Assembly (NCBI GenBank): GCA_035048495.1
Contig: CM068548.1
Span: 11,087,464-11,151,463 of the forward strand
Origin: Euptelea pleiosperma
Taxonomy: Eukaryota > Streptophyta > Magnoliopsida > Ranunculales > Eupteleaceae
Reading direction: 5' to 3'
DNA length: 64,000 nucleotides
The first letter of the stretch is position 1; the number at the start of each line of letters is the position of its first letter. Below, piece by piece: positions 52,701-62,698 of the stretch. A model generated the notes under the pieces. That model did not search any database. It worked only from the letters and a program-made list of their open reading frames with translations, and was not told the DNA's origin. The position numbers were made by a program, and so were the translations under genes.

Positions 52701-55350
52701 ACGAACCTGAAGAGCAAGAGCCGAACCTTGAAGATGAACATTATTAGCCTTTTCATTATTGTTATTGCTTATGAACTCATGTAATAAATTTTGTCTTTTC
52801 ATGCCACTTAGATAGTAGGATAGTTGAAACCTTTTGTTATTTGTGATTCGTAGATCACCGGTTCTTTGACATTCTTATTTTAATCTTTATATGGCATGGA
52901 TGACGATGACTATCAGAGTTTATGATTTTAGAATCTCAGTAGTATATTTTGAACTATTGATATTCTTTTTTTTACATTGTGATATTATATTTTTTTGTTT
53001 AGTCCACCCTTCAATTCGGATAAATGGGTCGACCCACGGTTATTCGGGCCGGGTCATAGATCACGAATTTGGGTCGTGACAGAGCATTTCTTGAAGTATC
53101 AAAATGAATAACAATTGCCGAAAATGGCACTAGATTATGTTAAATTAATAATCAGGTGTATCATCCTTCTTGTATTCTTTTTCATAATTATACTTCCTTC
53201 CAGCAGGGTCAAGACCAAAATGTAGGTTATCATATCAATTTTAGAATCGCATAAGATGATCAGAGAGTTAGAATCGTCATCCTAAGGCAAAAATGCCTTT
53301 TCATCATGTGTCAATGAAGCAACCCTTTTAGCAACAGCTCAACTTATACAAAGTGTCCTCCAGGAACAAAGTATATCTATATGCAATTTCTTAAGTATCA
53401 AAACAAATGAAAGAGAGTTGAGGATAATGATATCAAATTATGTTGAGATTCAGAACGAAACCTGTTTATCCTTGTTCCCAACAGGTGCAAGACCCAAGAA
53501 GCGGGTTACATGCACAGCCTCAGCATTAGAGTATGGTTCGCGTGCATAAAATACACCTTTAGTACCTGCAATATGATACCTATCCAAAAAAAAAATCATA
53601 ATCAGGAAAAATAACTTACATTTACATTTGTTATAAACAATACAGTCATGTTGTATCACTTGGACGTTCATTTTCGAGGTACATCTTGGCCAGCTGAATA
53701 ACCGAGATGTTCCTGAGACCAAGATGTCTCTGCCGAGACATTCTGAGATGGAACTATACTTTGAACCATGTCAGCCTCTTTGGCATTAAAGCAAAGTTAT
53801 TCCAATGTGTGTTTTGATCAGAGCCTGAGAGTTTATACAATGTAACTAGACGTATGTAATTAGTGAATCTAATCATTCATTTTAAAATAAACAATGGCCA
53901 CAAGGAGCAATGTAGTTAGCAGTGCCTTGAAAGTAGATCAGACATGCTGGTTCAACCAGTGAACCAGTCCTAGTGAACATCAACCCAGAATTTTACTCAA
54001 AAATCTGTATCAATAATTAAAACTGTTCAAACAGGCAGTTGAGCCAGAAAACTGTTTGAACCAAGGTAGTTAAACCATTCAAACCAGTCCCCTTTATTTT
54101 AATTTTAAACAAATTTATTTTCGACATCATATGATACCATAGTTAGCCCACGCTGACCCGGCAATTGACCCGGTGAACCAGTGCCCAACCAGTTCCCTGA
54201 TTCACTGACCGGATCAGTTTTCAAACGTTACAAAGAAAACCCCTTTTCAGATTTGTATAAGTAGCATCGCAAGCACATACAACAATTGACATAAAATATA
54301 TCCTCGAGTCACCACTTACCGAGGCTTGATCTCCGCAACCAACTCTGATAATATAGGATCACTACCAGTCGAATCTGAAATTCCAGGTGGAGCCTCAGAC
54401 ATATCAGCTCTGTTTGAGACCCCACTTGGCCATTCATTAGTGATAAAGAGTCAAGAAGTTCAAACAAATCAAGCTACTAGGCCCAGTGCTAACAAGCATC
54501 AGCTACAATTTCACGTTGTCCGATTTCGGCCATAGTCTAAATAAAGATATTAACTAACAGAACTTCATAACCACCATAACTGAAACAAGGATATGTTAGG
54601 AACAAGTCAACTATTCCAGGCTCTTCAGCCCATGCGCGCAATGCATCAATGTCATCTTGACCATACACTCCAATTGGTTGACTGTCCGATGAATGACTAC
54701 CGGATAAGTAAGCCACAGATAACCCTACATTGTAAACCGATCAAATAAAAAAATTACAAATTGTAGTCCCAAAATCGAAATTCAAGAACAAGATCAATAA
54801 ATGTAATCATAGTACATTTCGCATAATGAACTCGTTGAATTTGTAGTGAAATTAAAGAACAAAGGCAATAAAATGAGGGAATTTGATAATACCGTGGAGT
54901 GTGAATTTCCACTGCCCTTCAACCAGAAGAGGTTGTCGCAAATCTTCAATCCGTCCATCTTGAAACCGCGATTTGCCGAATCGTTTGAAGCAGCGGACAG
55001 AACCTTGGCAGCACCGATTCCGTAATCGCCAATGAAGTAAGTTGGGATGGGGACTTGGGAACGTCCCTCAACATAATCCAAGAGCTCGTCGAGGCGTTCC
55101 GATGAGTCAGGGAAGAACTGGCCCACGCAGAGAAGCGCATCGAAGGGACCTGTTGATTTGTTTACCTAGACAGAATCAAAAGAGGCAAAATGTTGGAAAT
55201 TCGTAATAGAAAGAGCAGCGGAGGAGAAATTTTGTTATAAACCCTAGAGAGAAAGAGAGAGAGAGAGAGAGAGACCGTTGAGACTCGCTTGAAGAGCTGA
55301 TTAAGGCGACCAAGAACGTCGCCGCAGAGGAGAATCCTGGGAGGAGCCAT
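37729..55350 (-). CDS. C3H64: CwfJ/CCCH zinc-finger protein, CWF19L1 type (ten exons, one one-base gap)
   Basis: Exons in gene order: 55,276-55,350; 54,893-55,165; 54,595-54,724; 54,320-54,439; 53,462-53,579; 44,007-44,443; 43,461-43,746; 43,129-43,219; 40,178-40,323; 37,729-37,857. The product is about 601 residues. It starts [16 protein letters not shown], a CWF19-type N-terminus with YFIGDYG. Two CCCH fingers of spacing C-X8-C-X5-C-X3-H lie near 316-335 and 350-370. The CwfJ C-terminal region has [25 protein letters not shown] and [17 protein letters not shown]19 proteins act around spliceosome disassembly and lariat turnover; the plant CCCH form is less studied. Exon 2 is one base short of its phase needs (near 54,907). 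Intron 3 is AT-AC; intron 5 is 9 kb and full of retroelements. The symbol follows the Arabidopsis C3H64 name and is less certain than the family. Confidence 0.87.
38143..39318. mobile_element. Tourist-like element in intron 9, with a hAT insertion
   Basis: Ends GGGCCTGTTTGCAT and inverted ACCAAACAAGCCCCC; flanks TTA and TTT. Within it, a segment beginning 'gtctcggttttgcacat' is partly duplicated, and the second copy received the 38,367-39,084 insertion. Confidence 0.45.
38367..39084. mobile_element. hAT-like element, 718 bp, with 8-bp duplication
   Basis: Ends TAGGGCTGCAACTTGGGCGG and CCGAGTTGCAGCCCTA are inverted. Flanking 8-mers GTCTCAGT (38,359-38,366) and GTCTCAAT (39,085-39,092) match at 7 of 8. 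The interior repeats 'gggttgggtt' and 'aacccgac'. It encodes no transposase, so it is non-autonomous. Confidence 0.75.
41636..42049 (-). mobile_element. Foldback element carrying a coding-like fragment (intron 8)
   Basis: The ends CTATACCTGTACCTG and CAGGTACAGGTATAG are inverted, with further inverted matching through TTGTACCCATAATATAG. The minus strand from about 41,889 to 41,690 translates without stops and looks gene-like ([36 protein letters not shown]). I do not recognise the parent gene. It resembles a MITE that captured an exon piece. Confidence 0.55.
46295..46550 (-). mobile_element. Antisense copia LTR piece inside the copia gag
   Basis: Read on the minus strand it has a TATATATACC promoter-like word, then GAGACGAGTATCC, then 'gtggatgta' and GAACCACGTAAATCTC, ending CCCAACA at 46,295. 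These are U3-R-U5 features of a copia LTR. The gag frame resumes near 46,556. The outer limit is approximate. Confidence 0.55.
47487..47718. mobile_element. Short insertion inside the copia relic
   Basis: Splits a gag-pre-integrase block after GGTAC. Flanking 8-mers CATGGTAC and CACGGTAC match at 7 of 8. The insert repeats 'tttcgg.caaaactt' and 'cgaaacgaaatg'. No terminal inverted repeat is obvious. Confidence 0.45.
47913..49750 (+). mobile_element. Chromovirus (Ty3-gypsy) RNase H and integrase, 3' half
   Basis: Begins mid-RNase H ([28 protein letters not shown]) and continues through an integrase zinc-binding part ([13 protein letters not shown]), a catalytic core ([22 protein letters not shown]) and a chromodomain-like tail ([17 protein letters not shown]). 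The order fits a Tekay/Del-type chromovirus. Protease, reverse transcriptase and the 5' LTR are absent. In-frame stops occur, for example near 48,911 and 49,000. The orientation is opposite to the host gene. Confidence 0.85.
49784..53081 (+). mobile_element. 3' LTR of the chromovirus, about 3.3 kb
   Basis: Starts TGTAAAACCCCGAAAAC right after a polypurine stretch (TAAGGGGATA) and ends GGGTCGTGACA at 53,081, giving TG...CA limits. A length over 3 kb fits the long LTRs of Tekay/Del chromoviruses. The short open frames inside are not genes. There is no partner 5' LTR to measure age. Confidence 0.75.
53935..54235. repeat. 'aaccagt/accggt' rich repeat in intron 4
   Basis: Repeated short words (GTGAACCAGT, TTGACCCGGTGAACC) resemble in style the GGAACC-rich element at 16.3 kb. 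The boundaries are not clear. Confidence 0.35.
54440..54594 (-). other. U12-type AT-AC intron (intron 3 of the CwfJ/CCCH gene)
   Basis: On the coding strand the intron starts ATATCCTTG and ends TTTATCAC. A branch-site match TTCTTGAC lies with its A 11 nt from the 3' end. No GT-AG choice joins the exons; the AT-AC choice gives a clean LFLT-NEWPSG join in a conserved block. Confidence 0.8.
54906..54908 (-). other. Apparent one-base deletion in exon 2 of the CwfJ/CCCH gene
   Basis: A TTT run on the plus strand where a fourth base changes the exon end from NSHST to KFTLH, which then joins correctly to GLSVAYLSG in exon 3. Exon lengths 75, 273 and 130 leave the sum one short. Confidence 0.75.
55257..55274 (+). 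repeat. (GA)n microsatellite at an intron donor
   Basis: A GA tract that on the coding strand forms a CT run immediately after the exon 1 donor. Confidence 0.85.
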
Positions 55351-55438
55351 GGGAGGGAGGGAGAGAGACGGGACAGGGTTTAAGCTGTGAAGCACAGCAA
55401 AACTAGGCGGGAGGATGGTATGAAACTGACCTTCTATA

Positions 55439-55446
55439 CACGTGGC
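55439..55446 (-). promoter_or_regulatory. G-box upstream of the CwfJ/CCCH gene
   Basis: CACGTGGC lies 89 bp upstream of the start codon. bZIP and bHLH factors bind this core in plants. No TATA box was found nearby. Whether it functions here is unknown. Confidence 0.35.
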
Positions 55447-55618
55447 GAATATCGAATGGGATCATTAAACACACATAAACGATCTTAACCAGTAAATCTA
55501 CTACGATTTCAGACAGTCAATAAATGACAAGTAATCAAGCGAAGAAGTCCATGAATCCAATGGTCATGTTCATTTGATCAAGGCAATTTAATCTAGAAAG
55601 AACAAAAGAGTACATGTT

Positions 55619-55996
55619 AGTAGAACTTTGCTGACCGCCCACAATATGAGCCACGTAGCATATTCTTAGAGATTTCTGACCGTATGGATATTTGGCCCAA
55701 TCCTGGATGAACATACAGACCAAAAAGTACCCTGATTATTGATTCTAAGCGTTGGATTGGAGTTCGTTTTCATTGGATTGATTTTTAACCGTGAAATTTT
55801 AGTATTATGGACCATTATTTGGGGTACAAAGATCAGAAGGTTTGAAATCACTAATCAGGCTGATTTTTGGTTTGTAGGTCCACCTATGGATTGGTCAAAC
55901 GTCTATACGATCAGCATCCTGTAAGAGTGTGCTACGTGGCTCATACTGCAAGCGGCCAGCAACTTTGCTTACAGGGGCAGTCAGCAAAGTTCTACT
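55619..55996. mobile_element. Foldback MITE, family A, full copy
   Basis: The ends AGTAGAACTTTGCTGAC and GTCAGCAAAGTTCTACT are exact 17-bp inverted repeats. The arms carry GCCACGTAGC and GCTACGTGGC, both one base off the G-box. No convincing target duplication flanks it. Confidence 0.75.
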
Positions 55997-56639
55997 CGGT
56001 GTACGTGGGCTGGCTGCTCAAGTCTGGCTGGCCTGGCTAGTGACGGACCAAAAGCATTTGGCCCAAGTGACATATTCCAGTTAGGCCCATAGATTTTGCA
56101 TTGGGCCTGAACTTTTTTACTAGTTCAGGCTCGAGTGTGAGTGTGACCCAATTATGTGTCAGGCCTTAAAATGAGGTCCATGGTAGGTCCAAAGTTGAAA
56201 CCCAGCCCTATAAATTGGTTCCAGTTCGATGGGGACTTTTGTACGTGGCAACATTTGGGAGTGTTAAACATCAATTTTCACGGCCAATCATTACAAACAA
56301 AAATTAATCGACGTAGAGTGGTGGCTCGTAAGTACAAAATGTCAACAATTGAGGTACTAAATCCTAAACCCTATCTTTCATCTTAGCGACGTTTAAATTA
56401 GGTAGGCAGTCGTTCTGCAAACCTACGAGTTTCTTGAAGATTGAGGCTCCAGGCACTTTAGGGTTTCTAGGGTTTCCTCTTTCGGGCGTCATCTTCTCTT
56501 CTTGGATCTTTCATGGCTGCCTCGACAGCCATGGTGGCGGTTGGAGGGCCGCCCAAAGTCAAGGCTTTTTTTCTTCAGATTGCTAATAAACACCAGCATT
56601 CATACAATTAGGCGCCCATCAAATAAACATAGACTTAAA

Positions 56640-56646
<7 letters not shown>

Positions 56647-56683
<37 letters not shown>
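56647..56683 (+). repeat. (CT)n microsatellite
   Basis: A pure CT tract of about 37 bp in a non-genic stretch. Confidence 0.9.
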
Positions 56684-56686
<3 letters not shown>

Positions 56687-56739
56687 AACCAAAGAAATTC
56701 GTTAAATGCTCTGTCAACATACTCAACCATTCATGTACC

Positions 56740-56900
56740 AAAAATCAGTCTGAAATTACTTCAATCCAACGCGTAGAAATCACTAATCAGGTTGATTGTT
56801 GGTTTATAGGTCCACCTAAACATTGGCCAAACATCCATTAGGTCAGTGTCCTCTAAGAATGTGCCATGTGGCTCATATTGTAGGCTAGCATCGCTTAGTG
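56740..56900. repeat. Family A right-arm fragment
   Basis: Right-arm phrases 'gaaatcactaatcaggttga' to 'gtgccatgtggctcatattg' without a left arm; adjacent to a full copy. Confidence 0.55.
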
Positions 56901-56991
56901 AGGCTGTAAACCAAGTTTTTCTCTATTTTTTTCAGCTACGATTGCACCTATCATGGTCAATACAAACTTATCAGCATTAACTTGTCCAATA

Positions 56992-57345
56992 GGGGTAAAA
57001 CTTTGCTGATAGAGCACAATATGAGTCACGTGGCACACTCTTTGATGACTCTGACCGTATGGATGTTTGTCCAATCTCTAGGTGACCTACAAACCAAAAA
57101 TCAGCTTGATTAGTGATTTCAAACCTTTGGATCTTTGTACCTCAAATAGTGGACAATAATGCTAAAATTTTCACGGTTAAAACCAACCCATGAAAATAAC
57201 TCAAATACAATGACAAGAAATCACTAATTGGGCTGATGTTTGGTTTATAGGTCCACCTAGGAATTGGACAAACATCCATACGGTCAGAGTCGCCTACTAG
57301 TGTGCCACATGGCTCACATCGCGCCCTGTCATCAAAGTTTTACTC
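56992..57345. mobile_element. Foldback MITE, family A, full copy
   Basis: Starts GGGGTAAAACTTTG and ends CAAAGTTTTACTCC. The left arm has CACGTGGCAC; the right arm has CCACATGGC. The best match is the copy at 60.1 kb. Confidence 0.75.
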
Positions 57346-57604
57346 CTTATACGGGTTTAAACTTCATGAGCCGTCACAGTCGCTTTTTCTTCGTAAAATG
57401 CCCCTCCAATGAACTATGAAGCACATGCCGCGTCGCTACTCTATACCTAACTTGTTTATGAGATAGACGTGGGCCCTTCACCACTTCACTTACTAACCCA
57501 TTAAATTCATACAAAAGTTTTCAAAACAGCTGCCAACCTTTATAATATTCAATTTTATATATAAAAGTGTAACTCAAAACACTATATTTACTTGATTTCT
57601 TGTT

Positions 57605-57745
57605 GACACGTGTCCTCTCCACAAATTTAACGGCCGTTAAATTTAAAATTGTTAAAATGTGTTTAAACGATTTTAACAGAAACGGGTTTGGGGCGTTACC
57701 GTTTAAACGGCTGTTAAAACCATTTAAACGGCTGTTTTTAAAACC
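57605..57745. repeat. Palindromic family B-like fragment
   Basis: 'acggccgttaaatt', 'gtttaaacg' and 'ggctgttaaaaccatttaaa' make nested palindromes related to family B, but with AAACGG in place of TAACGG words. It lies 85 bp before a full family B element. Confidence 0.5.
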
Positions 57746-57830
57746 ATGACTTGATTTCTTGTATGACATGTGTCCTCTCCACTAATTTCCATGTAATTGG
57801 CAGAACATCTATGTTAAGACCAAGGTTTAA

Positions 57831-58599
57831 AAGGGGCCGTTGTAATGATATAACGGACTGGGAGCATTAACATTTTTCCGTTATAACGAATTCTAACACT
57901 CTGGGGCAAAAATAGAAAAATAATGGAAGTACTAGCCTTTTTTCAAAAAAAATTTAGAAAATAGCAGTCATTATTTTCATTAGGGATGGGATATTGGCAC
58001 TTGCCTTTTCACTCAGAAAACCCACATACTTACTAAACCCTCCTAAAAAACCTCTCTCACTCTTTACACCTTAGTCACTCTTGACATCCACCCACCATAG
58101 AAAATAAAAAATTGCAAGAAGAAGAGGAGTAGGCCATTGTCGTCGCCGCCGCTCACTCTCCCTATCTTTCTTTCACTCTCTCTAAATTCTCTCTCCCTCT
58201 CCCTCTCGATTCTGGGCTGCCTACCTCGGAGGGCCAAGAGGCCGAGTGTGGCATGTAATACTTGGCCTTGTGGGCCATCGAGGTTAACATCCCAGAACAG
58301 AGAGAGAGAGAGGTACTTGCGGTGGCTGGGCAACGACGGAGATCTCTTCCTCTTCTTTTATTTCTCTCTGTTTTTTAGGTTTTTTTTTTATGAGAATGAG
58401 GGAAAAAGAAAGGACATTTTTATAATTTTTTTTTGTTAAGTTAGTTTGCTAAACAAAAAAGATGGGTTCCAATATCTCATCCCTTCAAAATAACGTCTGT
58501 TATTTTCTGAGCATTTTAACGGTACTTAATATAACGGTGGAAGTCCGAATCCGTTATAACAGCCATTATTTTCATTATAACAGCCGTTTTTTAAACCAT
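57831..58599. mobile_element. hAT-like MITE (family B) split by another element
   Basis: Starts CAAGGTTTAAAAGG and ends TTTTTTAAACCAT. The 8-mer GTTAAGAC occurs at 57,823-57,830 and 58,600-58,607. The element's own sequence is 57,831-57,981 plus 58,485-58,599; the rest is an insertion. Confidence 0.75.
57982..58484. mobile_element. 503-bp insertion with 16-bp inverted ends
   Basis: The ends AGGGATGGGATATTGG and CCAATATCTCATCCCT are inverted with one mismatch. It lies in the middle of a family B MITE. The interior has CT and GA runs and open frames on both strands without known domains. The class is uncertain; neither TA nor 8-bp duplication is clean. Confidence 0.6.
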
Positions 58600-58844
58600 G
58601 TTAAGACTTCAGAATTTAGATCTGTGCTCCAAGGTCTTTGATTAGCCGACTCCCATATCTCTTAGTCAAGTGCTTTATGTTTTGTAGCTACCATATTCCT
58701 GGCATAAAGGATTGACTCTCGAGTGTAGAGTCTGTAGACTACAAGACGACCTTCAATTGTTCAAGGTCTTACCAAACCTTAGTGCATGACCTACCATCAT
58801 TATTATTTATTTATGATGCATCATTATAATATAATATTATGGGT

Positions 58845-59027
58845 CAAGCTCGGGGACCCCCATTTTTCTGGCCCCTCTTGATGTTCGATTTCATGAATCC
58901 AACGGTGGTTATCAGCACCAAGCTGACATCTTTGGGGCATTGACAACCACCTTTAGATTTGTGAAATCCACGGCCGAGCACGTGAACACCGAGAGGTGTC
59001 AGAAAAAGGGGGTCCTCGGAGCCTGAG
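58845..59027. mobile_element. Short foldback element
   Basis: 'gctcggggaccccc.tttttctg' at the left is inverted as 'cagaaaaagggggtcctcgg' at the right; inner arms 'caacggtggtt' and 'aaccaccttt' also pair. A related half follows at 59,045-59,225. Confidence 0.5.
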
Positions 59028-59240
59028 CCTATAAAGTTATATCAATCATTATTTGGGAAATTTTATATGCACCTCACAAATTCTGAAAGGAAGAGGTTCA
59101 ATGGCCAACAAAAGTGAACCAAAAAAGTTGAGGTTTTTTCTCGGCCGTAGATCCCGAGAATCCAATGGTGGTTAATAGTGCTGAGCTGGCATCTCACTTT
59201 TGTTGGTCATCGGAACCCGACCCATTGCGAAAAGCAGCAC

Positions 59241-59610
59241 CCAGATAAAGTTTTGCTGACCGGCCACAGTAGCAGCCACGGGACCCTTTTAGAAGACGCT
59301 GACCTTATGAATGTTTGGCCAATCCCTGGATGAGCCTACAAACCAATAAGCAGCCTGATCAATGATTTCTAAGCGTTGGATTGGAGTCATTTCCAAGGGT
59401 TGATTTTAACCGTAAGAATTTGAGTATTTTCGACCATTATTGAGGTACAAGTATCCAAAGGTTTGAAATCACCAGTCTGATATTTGGTTTGTAGGCCCAT
59501 CTAGGGATTGGCCAAACATCTATACGGCCAGCATCATCTAAAAGTGTACCACGTGGCTCATATTTGTGAGTGGTCATGATTAAGGGGCGATCAACAAAGT
59601 TTTACTTGGG
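59241..59610. mobile_element. Foldback MITE, family A
   Basis: Starts near ATAAAGTTTTGCTGACCGG and ends CAACAAAGTTTTACTT. The right arm carries ACCACGTGGCTC; the left arm is drifted (GCCACGGGACC). Confidence 0.6.
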
Positions 59611-59754
59611 TACTTTCACAATTTGTGAGGTACAAATAAATTTCCCCTCCTTATTTGCTTATTGTCTGAATTATTTGATAATTTTCTGAAGGAAGAACAT
59701 GTAAGAAGGTATGCCTGAAACTATTTCAAATGCGGAAGCACGATTTTTATTACT

Positions 59755-59985
59755 CACTGCTGTCATCTGGGCCCACTAACCGCATGGATGTTTATCCCAC
59801 CCCTTGGTGGATACACACTCCAAAAATAACCCTGATTGGTAATTTCTAACCATTAGATTTTAGCACTCTTTAGGGTGTTCTTATGGCCGTTGAATTCAAC
59901 CATGGTTTTGCGTGCTAAAACCGACGGCTAAAAATAATCAAACAAGCTGATTTTTGGTAGGTCCAGATAGCAGTGGTGAGTAACA
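59755..59985. repeat. Family A variant, decayed
   Basis: 'gggcccactaaccgcatgga' and 'aaataaccctgattggtaat' on the left, 'aacaagctgatttttgg' on the right. No termini remain. Confidence 0.45.
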
Positions 59986-60094
59986 AAAAATGCGCGTCCG
60001 CATTTAAAAAGATCTTAGGTAAACGTTGTTACATCACGACCCTTTTCTAAAATAAGGCCTATACTTTTAAAACAGCCAATATAAAAGTGTTATA

Positions 60095-60442
60095 ACAGTG
60101 TGACACCTGGCACACTCTTAGAGGACTCTGACCGTATGGATGTTTGACCAATCTCTAGGTGGACGTACAAACCAACAATCATCTTGATTAGTGATTTCAA
60201 ACCTTTGGATATTTGTACCTCAAATAATGGTCAATAATGCTCAAATTCCCATGGTTAATATCAACCCATGAAAATAATTCCAATCCAACGCCTAGAAATC
60301 ACTAATCGGGCTGATTTTTATTAGTTTGTGGGTCCACCTAGGGATGGGCTAAACATCCATACAGTTAAGAGTCTATAAGAGTGTGACACGTGGCTCATAT
60401 TGTGCCATGTCATAACAGAACCCTGTCATCAAAGTTTTACTC
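60095..60442. mobile_element. Foldback MITE, family A
   Basis: Arms and centre as in the 57-kb copy. The right end is CATCAAAGTTTTACTC. The left outer terminus is missing. The right arm has GACACGTGGCTC. Confidence 0.7.
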
Positions 60443-60744
60443 TGAACTAGTATATGAACCGCATGGCACACTCATAAAGATCACGAAGCGTACGGATGTT
60501 TGGCTCACCTGTGGCTGTAGGTAGACCTCCGGACCAAAATCAACCTCATTAGTTTTGTCATTTTCCACAAAATAATTTATTTTGAAAATGACTTTTGTGA
60601 AATTATTTTTTTGAAAATGTGTTTTTGCAAAATGTCTTTATCTTCTTTTAGTGGTCCCATCATTAAAGCAAAATGGTCTTATTCTTTGACGTCCACACAT
60701 TGGCCCCTACCCTTTTGTGTTCCATCTCGTTCTTCAACTTGCCT

Positions 60745-61015
60745 TTGATAAAAATTTGCCATCTATAGCACACTCTTTTGGACCTATTGAGCCATGAATG
60801 ATTGGCCCACCACTTGACGGACTTGCACACCTAAACTCAGCCTGATTGGTGATCTCAAGAATTCAATCTTGAGTATCCAAAAAAAAATGTTAAAATCCAA
60901 TGGCCAGAAATTAACACATGGTAAAGTTTAAATCCAATGGCTAAAGATCACCAATGTGTCTATTTTTGGTGTGTAGGTCCATTCAGTGGTGGGTCAATCA
61001 TTCATGATTCAACAT
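60745..61015. repeat. Family A variant copy
   Basis: 'cacactcttttggacc', 'gccatgaatgattggcccac' and 'aggtccattcagtggtgggt'. Same subfamily as the copies at 19.4 and 61.4 kb. Confidence 0.5.
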
Positions 61016-61107
61016 TGATCGAGAATTGTTATTGGTAGTTGTTTAGGCAATAGAATTAAAACTTAGAAGAGCTGTAGAGGCTTTCCAAACCCTAAAGAAA
61101 ATTTTCA

Positions 61108-61300
61108 ACCATGGTTTAAAAAATGGCTATTATAATGAAAATAACCGCCGTTTTAACGGATTCGGACCTCCCCCGTTACGTTATTTACCGTTTTAGCTCT
61201 CAAAAAATAATGGCCGTTATTTTTTCATTATAACGAAAATAAAAAATTACGATCATTATTTTCTGAAAAAAATTGTTAAAAACGTCCATTATTTCCTTCC
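61108..61300. mobile_element. hAT-like MITE (family B), left part only
   Basis: Starts CATGGTTTAAAAAATGG and runs through 'ctcccccgttacgttat' and 'ttataacgaaaata'; the right end is gone near 61,300. Confidence 0.6.
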
Positions 61301-61399
61301 ACACATTAGTTTATCCTTTCACGTCCACACATTAGCATCTCATTTGTGTTCCACGTTGTCCTTAAAAGAAGATTTTTCCCTCTGGAGCAAAGGAGCGCA

Positions 61400-61670
61400 T
61401 AAAAATGTGCCATCTGGCACACTCTTTTGGGCATATAGAGCCATGAATGATTGGCCAACCACTTGATGGGCCTGCCCCTGATTGGTGATCGATCAAGACA
61501 TTCAATTTAGAATGGCCAAAAAAAAAGTTCAAATCCAACGGCCAGAAATCATTTCATGAAAAAGTTCAAATTCAATGGCTAAAGATCATCAATGAGGCTG
61601 ATTTTTGGTGTGTAGGTCCATGAAATGGTGGGTCAATCATTCAGGGTTCACTCATAGAGACCCATGAGTG
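61400..61670. repeat. Family A variant copy
   Basis: 'ggcacactcttttgggc', 'gagccatgaatgattggcc' and, inverted, 'atggtgggtcaatcattca'. Only 385 bp separates its start from the end of the 60.7-kb copy, with a family B piece between them. Confidence 0.5.
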
Positions 61671-61679
61671 ATCATCAAA

Positions 61680-62698
61680 CATCTGCGTGCATAATACCCT
61701 TGGACACAGAGAAATATATAATGGAAAATACAAGAATATTTTTCAAAAATACAAATAACAAAAAATTAACTTGGATCGTCACTATCAATTTGTTTTTTCG
61801 TTATAATAGTGGAGATCACTTAAATTACAACGATTGGGACCACTTAGTCTACCTACGATGGATAGCAAAAAAAACAACAAAACATAAAACATGGGGACCC
61901 ACCATTTAAGTCTGACGTTGACGTCGGCACATCTCGGGGGAAAGCTTTTAAAAAACACATTGAGGCTCAATCGAAAAGCGTTCACACATCTGAGGCGTAC
62001 GCTTCACTCTAAAAGAGATTGACGACGCCTCTCAGTGAGACGTACCTCTCGTCAGTGTTTCTTGGATTGGACGTACATCTCAGATGTGTTGGTTTTAAGT
62101 TTGCTGTTTGAACTTCAAAATGAAATAAAAAAATTAATTTCAAGATATAAAAAAAAAAGTATCAAAGGGATCCAACATAAAAATAAAAGATTCTTAGATT
62201 TTACGCCTCAAAGACTTAGGCCTCAAGGCTTTGGCTAGTGAAGTGCCTCACGTCTTAGCGCTTAAAAACATTGGGTCCAACCAGATGACATGATCTAATC
62301 ATCTATAATAAACCCTCGATCTCTAATTACTTCGTTGTCGTCTCCTTTCTTGAGGTATTAAAAGAAAGGTATAGGTTGGATGATTAGGACCAAGGAATCG
62401 ACTGGTGGGCCCCACTTACGCACAACACCCACGTGTACAGCGCGTGTGCGTGTGGAGTGCCATGAAAGCCATGAAGAGAGGTCTGAAGACTCTGAACGTG
62501 ATGACGTTTTGTCCAACTTGTCCTTTTAATTAATTGGGTTGATTTTGTTGACTCCATCATCTAAAATCTTTGTTTTTATCTTAAGACACTCCTTTTATAA
62601 ATTAAGTTAGTTCACATTTCACATTATTTATTACTCTGCCCAATCACTGTTGACTTATCCGTTGGTAGTTGAAACTTAGTTGTCGTTAGACATTTAAG
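61680..62698. other. Non-genic stretch
   Basis: Short frames without known domains. No RNA gene or clear repeat was recognised apart from A/T runs. Confidence 0.45.

Noticed and set aside
49784..53081. Small open frames inside the LTR as host exons
   Set aside because: They lie within clear TG...CA LTR limits and show no domains or splice-phase logic with the CwfJ/CCCH gene.
54440..54594. A GT-AG alternative for CwfJ/CCCH intron 3
   Set aside because: Nearby GT and AG pairs were tried; none keeps both the conserved residues and the phase, whereas AT-AC does.
58064..58439. Overlapping open frames on both strands near 58.2 kb
   Set aside because: They lie in a 503-bp transposon insertion with CT/GA runs, and neither frame has a recognised domain.
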